From Hygrophila difformis (taxonomy: Eukaryota > Streptophyta > Magnoliopsida > Lamiales > Acanthaceae), in NCBI GenBank assembly GCA_030278955.1, contig JAOANR010000004.1, positions 14,248,428-14,312,427 of the forward strand: DNA of 64,000 nucleotides, given 5' to 3'. How positions within the stretch are numbered: the first letter of the stretch is position 1; every line of letters begins with the position of its first letter. The position numbers and the translations under genes were made by a program. Below the pieces are notes generated by a model. The model searched no databases. It was given only the letters and a program-made list of their open reading frames with translations, and was not told the DNA's origin. Positions 12,285-23,637 of this stretch are shown piece after piece.

Positions 12285-12468
12285 ATGGCATCGTCAAGCA
12301 AAGTATCAACCAAAACAAACATTTTACTTCAATACAATGGTATGTATAAATATTTATCACTAAGAGGTTTGTGAATTTATTCGTGTTCGTACTTAATATT
12401 ATTTCGTATGATACAAAGGTCAATATTTTCCAAAGGTCAATATTTTCCAAAGGTCAATAGTAGGTGCA
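12285..12468 (+). pseudogene. S1: truncated copy of small S-family gene
   Basis: Exon 1 (12285-12339) encodes MASSSKVSTKTNILLQYNG and ends at a GTATGT donor, matching the exon 1 of S2. After a ~78-base intron the start of exon 2 is recognisable (GTCAATATTTTCCAAAGG), but it is then repeated as a 17-base unit (12418-12460) and the rest of exon 2 is gone. So only the first quarter of the gene survives, although the promoter and splice donor look normal. It faces F1 (minus strand) tail to tail, like the other S/F pairs. Confidence 0.6.
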
Positions 12469-12874
12469 GCAATTGAGGGTTGATACATGATTGAGTGGAT
12501 AACAGACGTATCGAAACACTAATTAATATAATTTGAAATTTTCTATAAGTTTTGAATGTATATATCGACAATTTACTTTTTATATTAAATTTATTTATGC
12601 ACATGCATTGAATTTTTAATTAGTGTCATAATATGGACGGTTTATTGCCTCTTCTAAAAAGAATAAAGAATATTAATTGGATAGGACTTATATAGTTGTT
12701 ATAATTAGATACACCAAATAAATTAATTTATATAAAAACAGAAAGTAATAAGTCTTTTTTCATATAGATATATATATAAATACGGATAAACAATAACTCC
12801 CGTAAAAAAATAACTGAAAAGTAAACATTAGGTGATAAGCAAATAATGAATAGATGATCCAACAAATAAATTCA

Positions 12875-13759
12875 TCAAAAATACATAGTTTTTGCATTGC
12901 CCGGACGAAAAATCCAACACTCCCAAGTAGCAATACAATATAAGCAATTAGAATCAACACTCCCATAATCATCATCCGGCCACTTTCGCTTCCAACTTTT
13001 AATGTGATCGGGATGATCACATAATATCTTGAAAGATGAATCGCCAAAAGGATTTGGATAACTACGCCTAGCATTAAACCATCGAATCACTTTTGCTCTA
13101 GTGGAAAGCAACAGATTCTTATCACCACTAATAACAGACAATGTTTTGACTCCCTCCTTCAAATGTACTGGATCATTAGTACTAAACAACAAAATAAATT
13201 TAACATACACCGAAGGCAGATGTCCATATTTGATCGGCTGATCAAGAATTGCCAAAGCCTCATTCAAATTAGAGTGAAGAACGTATTTATCCTACAATGT
13301 TCATTTCAAGGGAAAGTTAAATTGGTTAATAAAAGTAAGCAAAAAATAAGTATAACTGAAAATTTATAAAGTTAAAAAAAAAATTATTGTTAACTAACCA
13401 TTGCAGAGTAAATTTGGAGCATAGGGTTTCCATTTTTGACGGATTTACTATAGAAAATCCTCATAGGAGTGGGAGCAAATGGCCAGCAGCGAAATCGAAA
13501 GGGATCCATACAGCATTTGGAATAAACCAACGGATGATCTGTGGCTTGATAGAGTGATTTACAACTGAAATATAATAAGGTGATCATTTTTATTCCTACA
13601 ATGAAAAATTAGTATTCATAAAAATATGAAGTACCTGTACGCAGCATTGAACATTTCCCCCAAAGATGAAGCAGATACGCCGGACATTATATCAACCAAA
13701 ATGGCAGGATCAAGATCAAGTATACACTTCGGCCGATTCTCATCTAGAAATCCTTCCAT
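12875..13759 (-). CDS. F1: F-box protein, At2g35280/At1g67623-like
   Basis: Three exons join without interruption: 13759-13635, 13564-13399 and 13291-12875, giving 235 residues. Residues ~10-60 form the F-box (ILDLDPAILVDIMSGVSASS, then CKSLYQATDHPLVYSKCC). This would bind the SKP1 adaptor of an SCF ubiquitin ligase. The middle has the family's segment GHLPSVYVKFILLFSTND, and the end carries the Cys/Trp motif CLYCIATWECW followed by RPGN. The 166-base middle exon and its phases are the same in the other F genes of this window, which supports the model. Start chosen: the first ATG upstream of the F-box in frame. It is convergent with S1. The substrate is unknown. Homology is recognised from family features, not from a search. 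Confidence 0.75.
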
Positions 13760-14380
13760 AAGGAATTGTTTGGGGAATTATTGAAAGGGAAAAGAAGGTT
13801 TAGTCGAAGAATACAAACCAACAACCGAATTATCGGAGAAGAAGTCTGAATATATATTCAGAATTTGTAATTGAAATGGAAAACTAAAAGTCACAACCTC
13901 CGGGAATAGTGTGGAAGTAAATGAATAGTGTGGAAGTAAATGAACGAACGTTGAAATGAAGAGAAGAATTAAATGAGAAAAGACGTGATTATGGATATTG
14001 CACTATTAAACGAAAGGACAATTTATCTGTGAGAAGGATAAAATGACGTATGATAATTATTACAATTTTGTTATAGGGTTCAGGGCAATGATTGATGTGG
14101 CAATACACACAATTTTGAATATGTACAAAGTACAAAACGAATTAGAGTTAAATATATTATAGCATATAAAATTTTCGATTCATTATTTATAGATCGTCAA
14201 GATAATTAAGCAGTGCAAAAAAAGCCAGGGCTGCATAATTGAGATAAAATATTGATATTCACTATAATTGGTTCACCGACCAAATGTGTGATTAAAGATA
14301 CAAATTATATAGAAAATATTATAGAGAATTCATTAATTATTATAACTAAATAACTTTGAGAACAGTACAATATCATAAGC

Positions 14381-14800
14381 TGTACTTAGGATTGTTTGGA
14401 CGGAATAGCCAAAATTCACAGGTGGCAATACAATTTGAACACTTGATATTCACCATATAATAATCCTTATTAGACCATACACGTAACATGGTATTAATGT
14501 GATCCCCTTCATCAAAAAATACTCTCGATTTAGAAAATTGAAATATATCTGGACAGTCCCATTTGGTACCGAACTAACGAAGAACTTTTACTGTTGTAGA
14601 TACCAATATATTCTTATCAATACTTATTGAAGACAACAACATTATTCCTTCCTTAATAATGCCAGAATCATTACATCTGAGTAAAATATGCACTCTAGTT
14701 ATATAGATGAAATGTACCCCAGATCTACAGAATAATCCAGAATTGTCAGTGCGCCATCCAAGTCATTATTTATAAAGTATTTCTTCTTCAATGTTGAAAA
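14381..14800 (-). pseudogene. F-box gene fragment (last exon only)
   Basis: The reverse strand matches the last exon of F3 (22046-22423) from the residues after DKY to the Cys/Trp tail. Visible pieces include VLR-stop-FGT, where F3 has LRWFGT, so the conserved Trp codon became TAG. The end keeps CSNCIAT and FRPNN. The first two exons, including the F-box, were not found. It is a dead partial copy of an F gene, next to intact F1. Confidence 0.65.
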
Positions 14801-15640
14801 AATAAAAAACTTTTGTATTTCCATTGAAAGATAACGGAAAATTACATGTACAAATATAGCATGAAGTCAATTACAATGGAAATGGTAAGATGCTGAAGAG
14901 TTGAACAATATGACAACGTATAAAATTGAATTGGTTTTGTCTTGTCATAATGGACGACTTTAAATATCAAGATTGATACACACCATTTAAGACACTGCAT
15001 AACATAATATATATTTTACCAACCAAATAAATATATTAAATTTTTTATTCTTTGAATTCAGTCGAAGATTGAATCATATAGGGAATAGAATGAGGTAGGC
15101 AATGTATTAAATGTTAGGCGTGTAAATTGAGACATAATAAATTGTTCAAAAACGCATAATAATAAAATAAGGATGTTAAAGGAGGAATGTATCTACTTTA
15201 GAAGATTGAGTAATATTAATTATGAATTGACAGCTTAAATCACACTATTCAATATATTTTCAAAGAAAGTAAAAATTAAAAATTCACTTCGATGAAATAA
15301 GGGTGACTAAATTTATAATTAATAATTAGAACGTCTAACAAAAATTCTGTATAATAAATGAGAGGGGGATTCGAAAGACTCCAATATAATGAACATTCAG
15401 TATACATAACGTATTTACAATAAATGTTGTTTTCATTTAATAAATAGTTTTAATAAATCGTAATTATGTAGGCAAAAATTTTATTCAATTAATTTTATGG
15501 AGAATTCATGAATAAAAACATCAATAACAATAATAAAGAAGATAAAGTGTCAATTAATATCCATTTGGAAATTTAGATGACATTCCAATAGTAAATTAAA
15601 AAATAAATCCGGTGATATAATATTCGATGCAGTGCACTCA
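14801..15640. other. AT-rich stretch without a recognised gene
   Basis: No credible coding segment, RNA gene or clear repeat was seen on either strand. Confidence 0.4.
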
Positions 15641-15649
15641 TCATCAACT

Positions 15650-16575
15650 TGAATATCCTCGTCAACGGGCAGGTGCAGCAGTAATTTGATCCACGGTCAA
15701 TGGACGAAGAAAACTCAAATCCTCATTTCGAATTGTTACACGAAACTTGAACCTTTTATTCAGCAACACTCGTGATATACGATAAGGGAAAGCCTCTCCC
15801 TAAACAATTTATAACACGTAAAAGGAAAAAATTAAAATGAAAACAACAATATAAGTATAAAGGGTTTGCAAAAATATAAGATTATTCATAATACCTCACT
15901 TAATCCATTGAATAAAGAGATTGCAGTCATTCCAAAAATATTTTCAGCCTCTCGATTTCTGATGAGAAAATAGCACGTAGTTGTATAATCGGATACAATA
16001 ATTCTCAATCTATACTGCAATAAAGGGCGATCCATGAACTCGGAACACCTAACACAATAAAATGGACGTCCGGGATCTTTCTTCACCTCACGCGAACAAA
16101 AATTACACGAATAAATATACCAACCGGCAGAGTGATCTATAGCCACAAGAGTTGCATTAACATTGTAGGATCCAACCTACAAAAAAGTAAAAATAATTTC
16201 AAAATTTACCTTGTAATACATTAAAAATTTATATCATCAAGAGAAGAATACAGTTAAATACAATTTATATAAGATAAAAAGAAAACAAATATAAAGATAC
16301 TTGTGACGCAGAATATATATCCTCGAGAGAGAATTCCATTGCTATGGATTTTAATCTAAAACTTGAATCGGTGAATGAAATGTCTACGGATATGATAATG
16401 AACTTATATAAGACGATAAATTGTTGTACATTGAATTTGAAATTATGTATTTAATATATTATATATTACCTAGGACATGTAAACGCAATAATACCGAGCA
16501 CACTAAACGGTTGTAAGTAAGGCAACGTTTCATTTTCTGCATATATACCAAGCATCCCGACGTTCCATTACTTTC
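15650..16575 (-). pseudogene. RPA-like fragment 2 (C-terminal OB fold)
   Basis: Exons homologous to the last three of the RPA-like gene at 9.4-11.5 kb can be read: about 16375-16301 (SIAMEFSLEDIYSA), 16177-15894 (HSAGWYIYSCNFCSRE, then the second zinc pair FYCVRC and RLRIIVSDYTTTC) and about 15798-15650 (LLNKRFKFRVTIRN then FLRPLTVDQI). The zinc-ribbon cysteines are kept. After TVDQI the frame meets a TGA, and the expected acidic tail (IQVDDE) lies in another frame. Upstream, 16575-16490 holds a further short piece (PFSVLGIIAFTCPR) ending at a GTAATA donor. The N-terminal OB folds are missing. It lies head to head with S2, the same place the full RPA-like gene has relative to S1. Confidence 0.6.
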
Positions 16576-16824
16576 AAAAATGATTATAAATATATATACG
16601 ATTAATACATAATTAAAAGAAATATAACATTAGTGGAAAAGTAAAATCATACAGAAAACAATGACGATTTGCCTGTATAATATTAAAAAACATAATAAAT
16701 ATATACTGTATTATTGCTAGTGACATGTTTGGTCCTGTATAATATTGTTTGTTAGTGTAATGTGATCATTCTAAGAAATTAAATATATGTTTTAACGTGC
16801 GAGTAAATTGAACATATACAATCA

Positions 16825-16935
16825 ATGTTCAAACAATCGGATTAAGAAATATAATTAGTAAATGTTCAAACAATCGGATTAAGAAATATAATTAGTAAAT
16901 GTTCAAACAATCGGATTAAGAAATATAATTAGTAA
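16825..16935 (+). repeat. 37-bp tandem repeat, three copies
   Basis: The unit beginning ATGTTCAAACAATCGGATTA is repeated three times, apparently without change, in the spacer between RPA fragment 2 and S2. Perfect copies suggest recent slippage. Confidence 0.85.
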
Positions 16936-17376
16936 GTTTACACATGAAACAAAATTAATTATAATAAGTAACAACAATCGGAACTTGCATTATTGGTCCT
17001 GATTTTTTAATACGTCCTAAATATACAACGACATGAGTAAGAGGTAACAACATTTTTTATTCAGACGTAAGTAAGATGAACGGTCAAATTGATTATCCAC
17101 AGTTAATACTTGAAATTATAGAATGTTTCAATAAATTCTCGTAATTATACAGTTTTAAGAATATGTACAAACTATTAAGCACATGTACATAAAAAACACA
17201 ACTCTCCATATTCTTGAAATAAATGTTAATACAGATGAATTATATTCGATACATTATTATAAAAAATTTAAATAATAATAATAATGGAAAAAAATGTATA
17301 TATATATAGACAATGAAATGTGCAATTCGAATAAAATATAGATTGCCACAATTGTCTTAGCATCTTAATCTAGAAG

Positions 17377-17962
17377 ATGGGATCGTCAAGCAAATGATCA
17401 ACTAAAACAAACATTTTACTTCAATACACTGGTATGTATAGATAATTATCACTAAGAGGTTTGTGAATTTATTCGTGTTTGTACATAATATTCATTCCTA
17501 TCATACACAGGTGAATATTTTCCAAAGGGAACAGATATATTAAAGTGCAAGAGTCTGCTGGATAATTTATTGATAAGCCAACTGCCAAAACTGACGGAAG
17601 AAGACAGAGAGAATATCCTTGTTGCAATCAACTTTTTGGAAAACGCACACAAACAATGTGAAATAGTAGATGCGGCAACAAATTTTACGTACGAAATAGA
17701 AGAGACAAATCGAAGATATAAGGAGACAATTGAAAACTGGATTGAAGCAGCTGAGAAAAATGCAGATTTCATGCAAATATCGAACAATGTATTCCACATG
17801 GCGAAATGGGATGTCGACCTATTTTTTGATTTCGTGTACTCCAAGTATATAAGCTTTACGGGTCATAAGTTTAGTAAGTTACAACTTCAGTGGACAAAAG
17901 AAGTGAGAGGGAGGATTTTTTGCATAGCAGAGAAATATGGAAATATTATCGGCAACAATTAA
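17377..17962 (+). pseudogene. S2: small S-family gene with nonsense in exon 1
   Basis: Exon 1 (17377-17431) matches S1, but codon 7 is TGA (MGSSSK-stop) where S1 has GTA. A GTATGT donor and a TACACAG acceptor bracket a 79-base intron; exon 2 (17511-17962) is fully open and ends with TAA. It carries the family marks: FPKGTD near its start, then FLENAHKQCEIVDAATNF, a helical charged stretch, and the C-terminal motif W-TKEVR-GRIFCIAEKYG. A later start in exon 2 could give a protein of about 130 residues, so it may not be fully dead. The family is not one I recognise; it has no signal peptide or membrane segment. Exon 2 is open, yet exon 1 is disabled. Confidence 0.6.
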
Positions 17963-18327
17963 AATACCTATAAATGAGTAATGAATAGTGTTTTGATGTT
18001 GTTAAGAAGCAAATTACAATATATGGGAATCTACATATCACGAATGAATCTCACAAATTTATGATTTGTCTCATATTTTATTTTAATAAATTGTATTTAA
18101 ATGTTTCGTCGTATTCATAATGAAAATTGATAAAATATATATATATATATAATATAATTATTTTTAGCTATAGGAACACAAATATGCGTCAAGACTTTAA
18201 TTCATTCGTATTAAATTCAAGCCCAACAAAAACCAACAACAACTACTAATCAATTATAGTAAACCAAACGCCAAAAATTTGTTTTTCAGTCAATATAATG
18301 CCATAAAAAATAATCCATCGAATTAAT

Positions 18328-19252
18328 TCATCTTAGATACATATACATGGCATTGTTCGGTCGAAGAATCCAACACTCCCAGGTGGCGATGCAAAGGATG
18401 CAGTCTATTTGAATACTCTCATAGTCGTCGTCGGGCCACCCCTTCATCAAACTATGAATATGCTCCTTATCATCGCATATTATCCTGAACGATGACTCAC
18501 CAAATAGATTTGGAAAGTGGCGTCGGCAATGAAACCATCGAATGACTTTTGCTCGGAGGGAAACCAACAATTTTTTATCACCACTAATAACGGTCAGCGA
18601 TTTCACTCCTTCTTTAAAACGTAAAGGATCATTAGTACTGAAAAGCAAAATAGATTTGAGATAGAGAGATGGAAGATGACCGTCATTGATAGATTTATTC
18701 AGAATTGACAACGCATCATTCAAATTATTGTCAACTTCATAAGCATCCTGTAATGTTCATATCAGGAGAAAATTATGAGTGATTAAAAAAGTAAATAAAA
18801 ATTATATTAATCAAATAATAATATAATAATTTAATAACATATTATTACTATTAGATTACCATTGCAGAATTCATTTGAAGCATCGGATTACTATTACGAA
18901 TGCACATAAAGTAGAAATCCCTCTTCGCATGACAACGAAACGGGTGACGATAGAATCGAAAAGCATCCATACAGCATTTAGAATAAACCAATGGATGTTT
19001 GGTCGCTTGATAAAGTGATTTACAACTGAAATATAATAAGTAATTCTAAATTTATTGATGAAATAAAAACTTAACACCGAAAGCGATAAATGGTACCTAT
19101 AACTGGCCGTGAACATTTCACCGAGCGATGAAGCGGGACATTATGTCACCCAAAATATCGTGAGTAAGATCAACTAATGATGTTTGGCGATGTTGTGGAG
19201 CGTTTCTGTTAGACTGATCCATAAAGCTATTCTGTATTATCTCTGGATCCAT
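18328..19252 (-). pseudogene. F2: F-box gene with 8-bp deletion in the F-box
   Basis: Three exons in the standard F layout: 19252-19097, 19025-18860 and 18747-18328. Exon 1 starts MDPEIIQNSF and reaches HDILGDIMSR, then 8 bases are missing compared with F1 and F3 (the bases for VSA), shifting the frame into TGA six codons later. The shifted frame restores SLGEMF and the splice donor. Exons 2 and 3 are open, with CKSLYQATKHPLVYSKCC, GHLPSLYLKSILLFSTND and the tail CILCIATWECWILRPNN. So the loss is recent or the locus is expressed without an F-box. It is convergent with S2, 365 bases apart. Confidence 0.75.
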
Positions 19253-20330
19253 ATCAAAATTTTTAGTTCTTATTTGAATGGAGAAGTCAAATTTCTCGAA
19301 GGAAGAAAGAAAGGAAAATATACACCGTCACATAGAAGATTGAAGAAGATATTGAAATGCAATGCGAACGGTCACAGTCTCCGGGGAAACACTTGATAGG
19401 ACATTCATTGATTTGAATGGGAAATGAAAAATGACAATGAATCAGAAAAGACGCATCGATAATACTGCATATCTATTGATTTATCTTACATTAATAATTA
19501 AACCACGGGTAAATTTATTTATAAAAACCGAAAGTGGCCAGTGCAAGTGTGAAACCTATTAAGTAAATTGAATATTGAGAGGATTCCGGAGCTATTAAGT
19601 AAAAGAAACCATATTTTCAAAACAAATCAAAATTATATTCTCATCATATCTAAAAAACCGGGTGGTTGTACCGAACAAAATTAAACTTATGAATTTTACA
19701 TTTAATACGTTAGCATACATTTTATAATATCAATGATAATAATATTAAACATTTATTTTGATTAAAAAGAATAAGTAAGAAAAATAGATTGTAAGACCAA
19801 TATTCTGATTATATGTTTTTTTTTAATGATTACTATAATATTGACTGTTTTTTTTTAAAAAAAAACAATAGGTGTGATATCTTACTGTCAAAGAATAAAT
19901 GATTATTTTCTTGGAAAATGAAATATTGGCAGGTATGAACAGTCCATTAACATAAATGATTTGAACGGTGGAAGTGAGAATAAAACTGTGGAAATAATCA
20001 TTAGAGGGGTGAGTGAATTTATGAGGACGTGCATCAAGAAACCACACAGATTATGATTACTTCTATTCCCAATATACGTTCAATCCGCACGTGTGAAAAA
20101 ATGCAAGAAATAAATTCATTTTTTAATTAAGGTATATTTAAGATAAATTAAATAGAATGTAGAGAGAATCCAAAGAAGAAAAAAAAAAGTGAAGATAAAT
20201 AATCGTTTTAATGCGGGTTTGTTTTTTTATTATTAAATTGGAGGATGAATAATGGTTTTAATTGTGTAGGATTAATTAAAAAATGCTGTCAGTGAAAGAA
20301 TATCTACGTCTATTATAATGGAATTAGAGA
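19253..20330. other. AT-rich spacer
   Basis: No coding segment or structured repeat was recognised. It is the spacer upstream of F2 and downstream of RPA fragment 3. Confidence 0.4.
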
Positions 20331-20555
20331 AGACGATAAGATATCGTACGTTTAATTGAAAATGTACATTTAATGTAGTTTATATTACCAACGACATTGA
20401 AAATAAATAATACAGAGTAAAGCAAAAGGCGTGACATTAACATTTTCCATTGTGAATAAGGACACAACGGGAATAACATCCTACACCAAACGGTAATGAT
20501 TAAGGTAACGTTAAATTTTTTCATCATGTACCAACCAACGCGACGTTCCAACACT
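20331..20555 (-). pseudogene. RPA-unit fragment 3
   Basis: The reverse strand aligns with 16575-16490, upstream in RPA fragment 2: ENVNVTPFALLCIIYFQCR here against ENETLPYLQPFSVLGIIAF there, each followed by a GTAATAT donor, and both preceded by a shared GACGTTCCA stretch. Stops interrupt the frame. Nothing of the zinc ribbon is left. Its main value is positional: it marks the third copy of the RPA-S-F arrangement, head to head with S3. The link to RPA itself is indirect. Confidence 0.4.
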
Positions 20556-20659
20556 CTGAATAATGTTTATATATATAGGAATAATTTTTAAGATGAACAT
20601 ACGAAGAGATAACACAACTATAAAAGAAAGGGATAACTCTACTTTATATAAAAATCAAG

Positions 20660-21238
20660 ATGGCTCCGGTGTACTGGACACTACAAATATCAGCGATAAA
20701 TCGTCTCTTTCCATACGCGGGTAGGTTTTATTTCGAATAAACAATTATTGAATTATCACTAATTCTAAGCTTTTAAACGATTGTTGTAGGTTTACAATTC
20801 CCTAGAGGTTCGGATGCAGTTAAATGCAAAGACCTCTTAGTGAAAATTTTGTCCGACAACGAACCTGGCTGAGCAGGGCAGAGAAAAATAAGATCGTCAG
20901 TATCATTGAATTTTTAGAGAGCGCAATCAAGGAATGTGAGATTGCAGATGCTACAACAAACTTCACAAATAATCTCAAGGAAACGATTGCTCGCTACAAT
21001 GAAAACGTAAACAATTGGATTGCATTCACCGACTCAAAGCTAGAATTCATATGTTCCGAAGTCTATTTTAATACACAGCACAGAGGAGTTGGACAGCCTT
21101 TCCAAACGGATGACATTACTGTACGTAGATTTTCCAACCAAGAAGATGAATGAATTGCAAATGTTATGGGAAAAAGAAATTAGGAAAAAATTACTTTACA
21201 TATCTTCTAGGTTTGGGAGTAATGTTAAAAGAACTTGA
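20660..21238 (+). pseudogene. S3: small S-family gene with two frameshifts
   Basis: Exon 1 (20660-20720, 61 bases as in S4) encodes MAPVYWTLQISAINRLFPYA and ends GCGG before a GTAGGT donor; exon 2 starts at 20790. It opens with LQFPRGSDAVKCKDLLVKIL, then reaches a TGA after NEPG. The homologous continuation (LSRAEKNKIVSIIEFLESAI, then ADATTNF) is in another frame, so one base was lost near 20868. A second shift near 21110-21125 separates this from the C-terminal motif W-EKEIR-KKLLYISSRFG, ending at TGA 21236-21238. A TATATAAA box is at about 20645-20652. Both breaks are seen by comparison with S4. Confidence 0.7.
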
Positions 21239-21529
21239 AAAATAAGTTCTTAATTATATTTAAATCCATTAAGAATGGTGTGTTTTCCATATTTTATGAA
21301 ACTATTATTTTTTTTGACAAAATTTATTTCAGACAATATTTCTATAGACGATAATAAAGTAGACTTAAAAGTTGAAACGAAAATCCAAAAAATATAATTG
21401 TGTAATTTCATGGAAAATTACCAATATAATATATACGACAAAAAAACAAAAATATATACATACCAAAAATTACGTCGTTGAATGAAAAATATAAAATTAT
21501 ATAAATTTCTATTAAACTAAATTATCATT

Positions 21530-21745
21530 AAACAGAAATACACATTACAAACCAATCATTAACTCGTAATATTGGTATTTGCAAGATTGGCCCTATACTT
21601 TTTTCATTCCATCCAAAACATATTCGATCTTGTCCAGGATATTTCCAAGTCAATTGTATAGTACATTTAAAACATCTAAAAGGATGTTGACGACATTTTA
21701 TCGGCAATTCAACCCTTAGCATAAACCATAGCCGATTTTTCATTA
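21530..21745 (-). pseudogene. F-box exon fragment resembling F4
   Basis: The reverse strand reads MKNRLWFMLRVELPIKCRQH and then FRCFKCTIQLTWK, matching the start of the last exon of F4 (25475-25380: TKNRQWCILRLEWPIKGRHN, then SRYFKSILQLTSND). The match ends after about 40 residues. No F-box or other exons were found near it. It sits between S3 and F3. Confidence 0.5.
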
Positions 21746-22045
21746 GCGGAAACTCAATATGTACATGTTCATATATTATAAATGAGGTTTAGTTTTTTGG
21801 AAAAGCCCTTTTATTTTTGGAAAAGCATAAAGGAGTTTTAGTTGAACCAAAGAATTATTAACAAAATGTTTAGAACATATAAACAATGGCAATTAGGATG
21901 ATCATACAAAGTTTTTAGTGGTAATTGTTTGGTGGTTAAAAATATGTGTAAGAAACAAAAGGAGATGCATGCAATACAATAAGAGATAAAATTTCATAAA
22001 AGCACAATTTTATCAACTATATATAGGATTGGATGGACGGAAAAG

Positions 22046-22969
22046 CTAACATTCGCGGGTCGCAATACATTTCGAACAATTGATATCCATCCGCTCATAA
22101 TTACTATCTGACCATACACCTAACATGGTAGTAATATGATCATTATTCTCACAGAAAACCCTGAAATTAGAAGGAGGGAATAAATCTGGAAACTCCCATC
22201 TCGTACCAAACCAACGAAGAACTTTTGTCCTTTCAGATACCAACAATTGCTTTTCACCACTTATTGAAGACAACAACCTTAATGCTTCTTTTATATGGCC
22301 TGATTGGTTAGTACTCAGGAGAAAAATGGACTTCAGATATATCGATGGAACATGACCCATAACGATAGATTCTTCCAAAAGCGTAAAGGCACCATTTAAG
22401 TCATTATCTGTAGCATATTTGTCCTTCAGCATTGAAAAAAAAACAATTACTGTTTTGCGTATATATTAAGAAAATTAAATAATTACACGATTGAAATATT
22501 AGTTGAGAACTAACCAAAGCAACATCTATCAAAGGCATTCTGTTGCCGTGTTCCATACACTTTGCATAGAATAAACCCTTGGCAGAAAACCTCATTGGCC
22601 AAGCGTACCATCGAAATAGATCCATACAACAACGTGAGTAAACCAATGGATGATTAGTAACCCGATAAAGAGACTTGCAGCTGAAAGTCCAAACGGAAAA
22701 ATATGCCGTGAAAGTCCAACCGAAAAAATCAAAATAAAATTAAAAAAAATAAAAAAACAGCAGGACAAAAATAGGCATGCAAAGACGAATAACCTGTATC
22801 CGGCATTAAACATATCCTTTAAAGAAGAAGCAGAAACACGGGACACTATTTCACCAAGAATATCTGTTGGCATATCGAGGATACATTTCTCACTTTCTTC
22901 TTCTTTATTTACGGAACACGAATTAAAGAGAAGACGTTTCTTTAGAGGTTGATCACCCGAATTTTCCAT
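22046..22969 (-). CDS. F3: F-box protein, slightly truncated C-terminus
   Basis: Exons 22969-22794, 22680-22515 and 22423-22046 join to 239 residues. MENSGDQPLKKRLLFNS starts the protein; the F-box is at about residues 28-75 (ILDMPTDILGEIVSRVSASS, then CKSLYRVTNHPLVYSRCC). The middle has the GHVPSIYLKSIFLLSTN and ISGEKQLLVSERTKVLRWFG segments. The tail ends CSKCIATREC followed at once by TAG, where F1 and F2 have Trp and a further 8-10 residues (RP.N). So the final Trp-containing tail is lost by one base change. The upstream in-frame ATG (23020) would add a hydrophobic stretch unlike F1 and is less likely. It probably recruits substrates to an SCF ligase. It is convergent with S3. Confidence 0.7.
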
Positions 22970-23568
22970 AGAAGAAGAATATTTAGAAATGTATTTATAC
23001 AACAGTACAACTAACAACACGTTTAGAATAGAAAACGTATATAATTATATTTAAAGACGAACAAAATTAGTAGAACGAAAAGACAATAGATAATAAATCA
23101 GAATGTGTAAAGTCGCATGAGAAATATAAATGAGGAAAAATAGATTAATGTTAACTATATATAATGAGAAGTTAGATTGAAAGGCTATTTTAAATTTGAA
23201 TAAAATATTAAATGAATTCTATGTATAGACAGAACATTCAAATTAATGACTTATAGAATAATCTACACATCGATAATTAAACTGAGTATAAATGTAACCT
23301 TTATAGAGTCTTTAATATGGACGAATAAATTTATAAATTGCGGCTGACGATACAATTAAATGAATCCAAATCCTTCGTAATTACTAAAATTGTTTATTAA
23401 TTATTTATATAATCATATAGAGTCTATAAGACATTTCGTCACATCTAATACCATTCATATACATTGAATATACCAAATACAATAAATGCAAGGACGAAAC
23501 AATTTATTCTGACAAAATCTAGAAAAATCGAATTAAGATTCGTACATTAATACCCGAACAAATTCTAG

Positions 23569-23577
23569 CTATATATA
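23569..23577 (+). promoter_or_regulatory. TATA box of S4
   Basis: CTATATATA lies 61-69 bases upstream of the S4 ATG, a normal distance for a plant core promoter with a short 5' leader. Confidence 0.6.
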
Positions 23578-23637
23578 GTGAGGTACCCTCAACACATACA
23601 AAACTATCTACAACAAACTCGAAATAAAAAATAAAAA

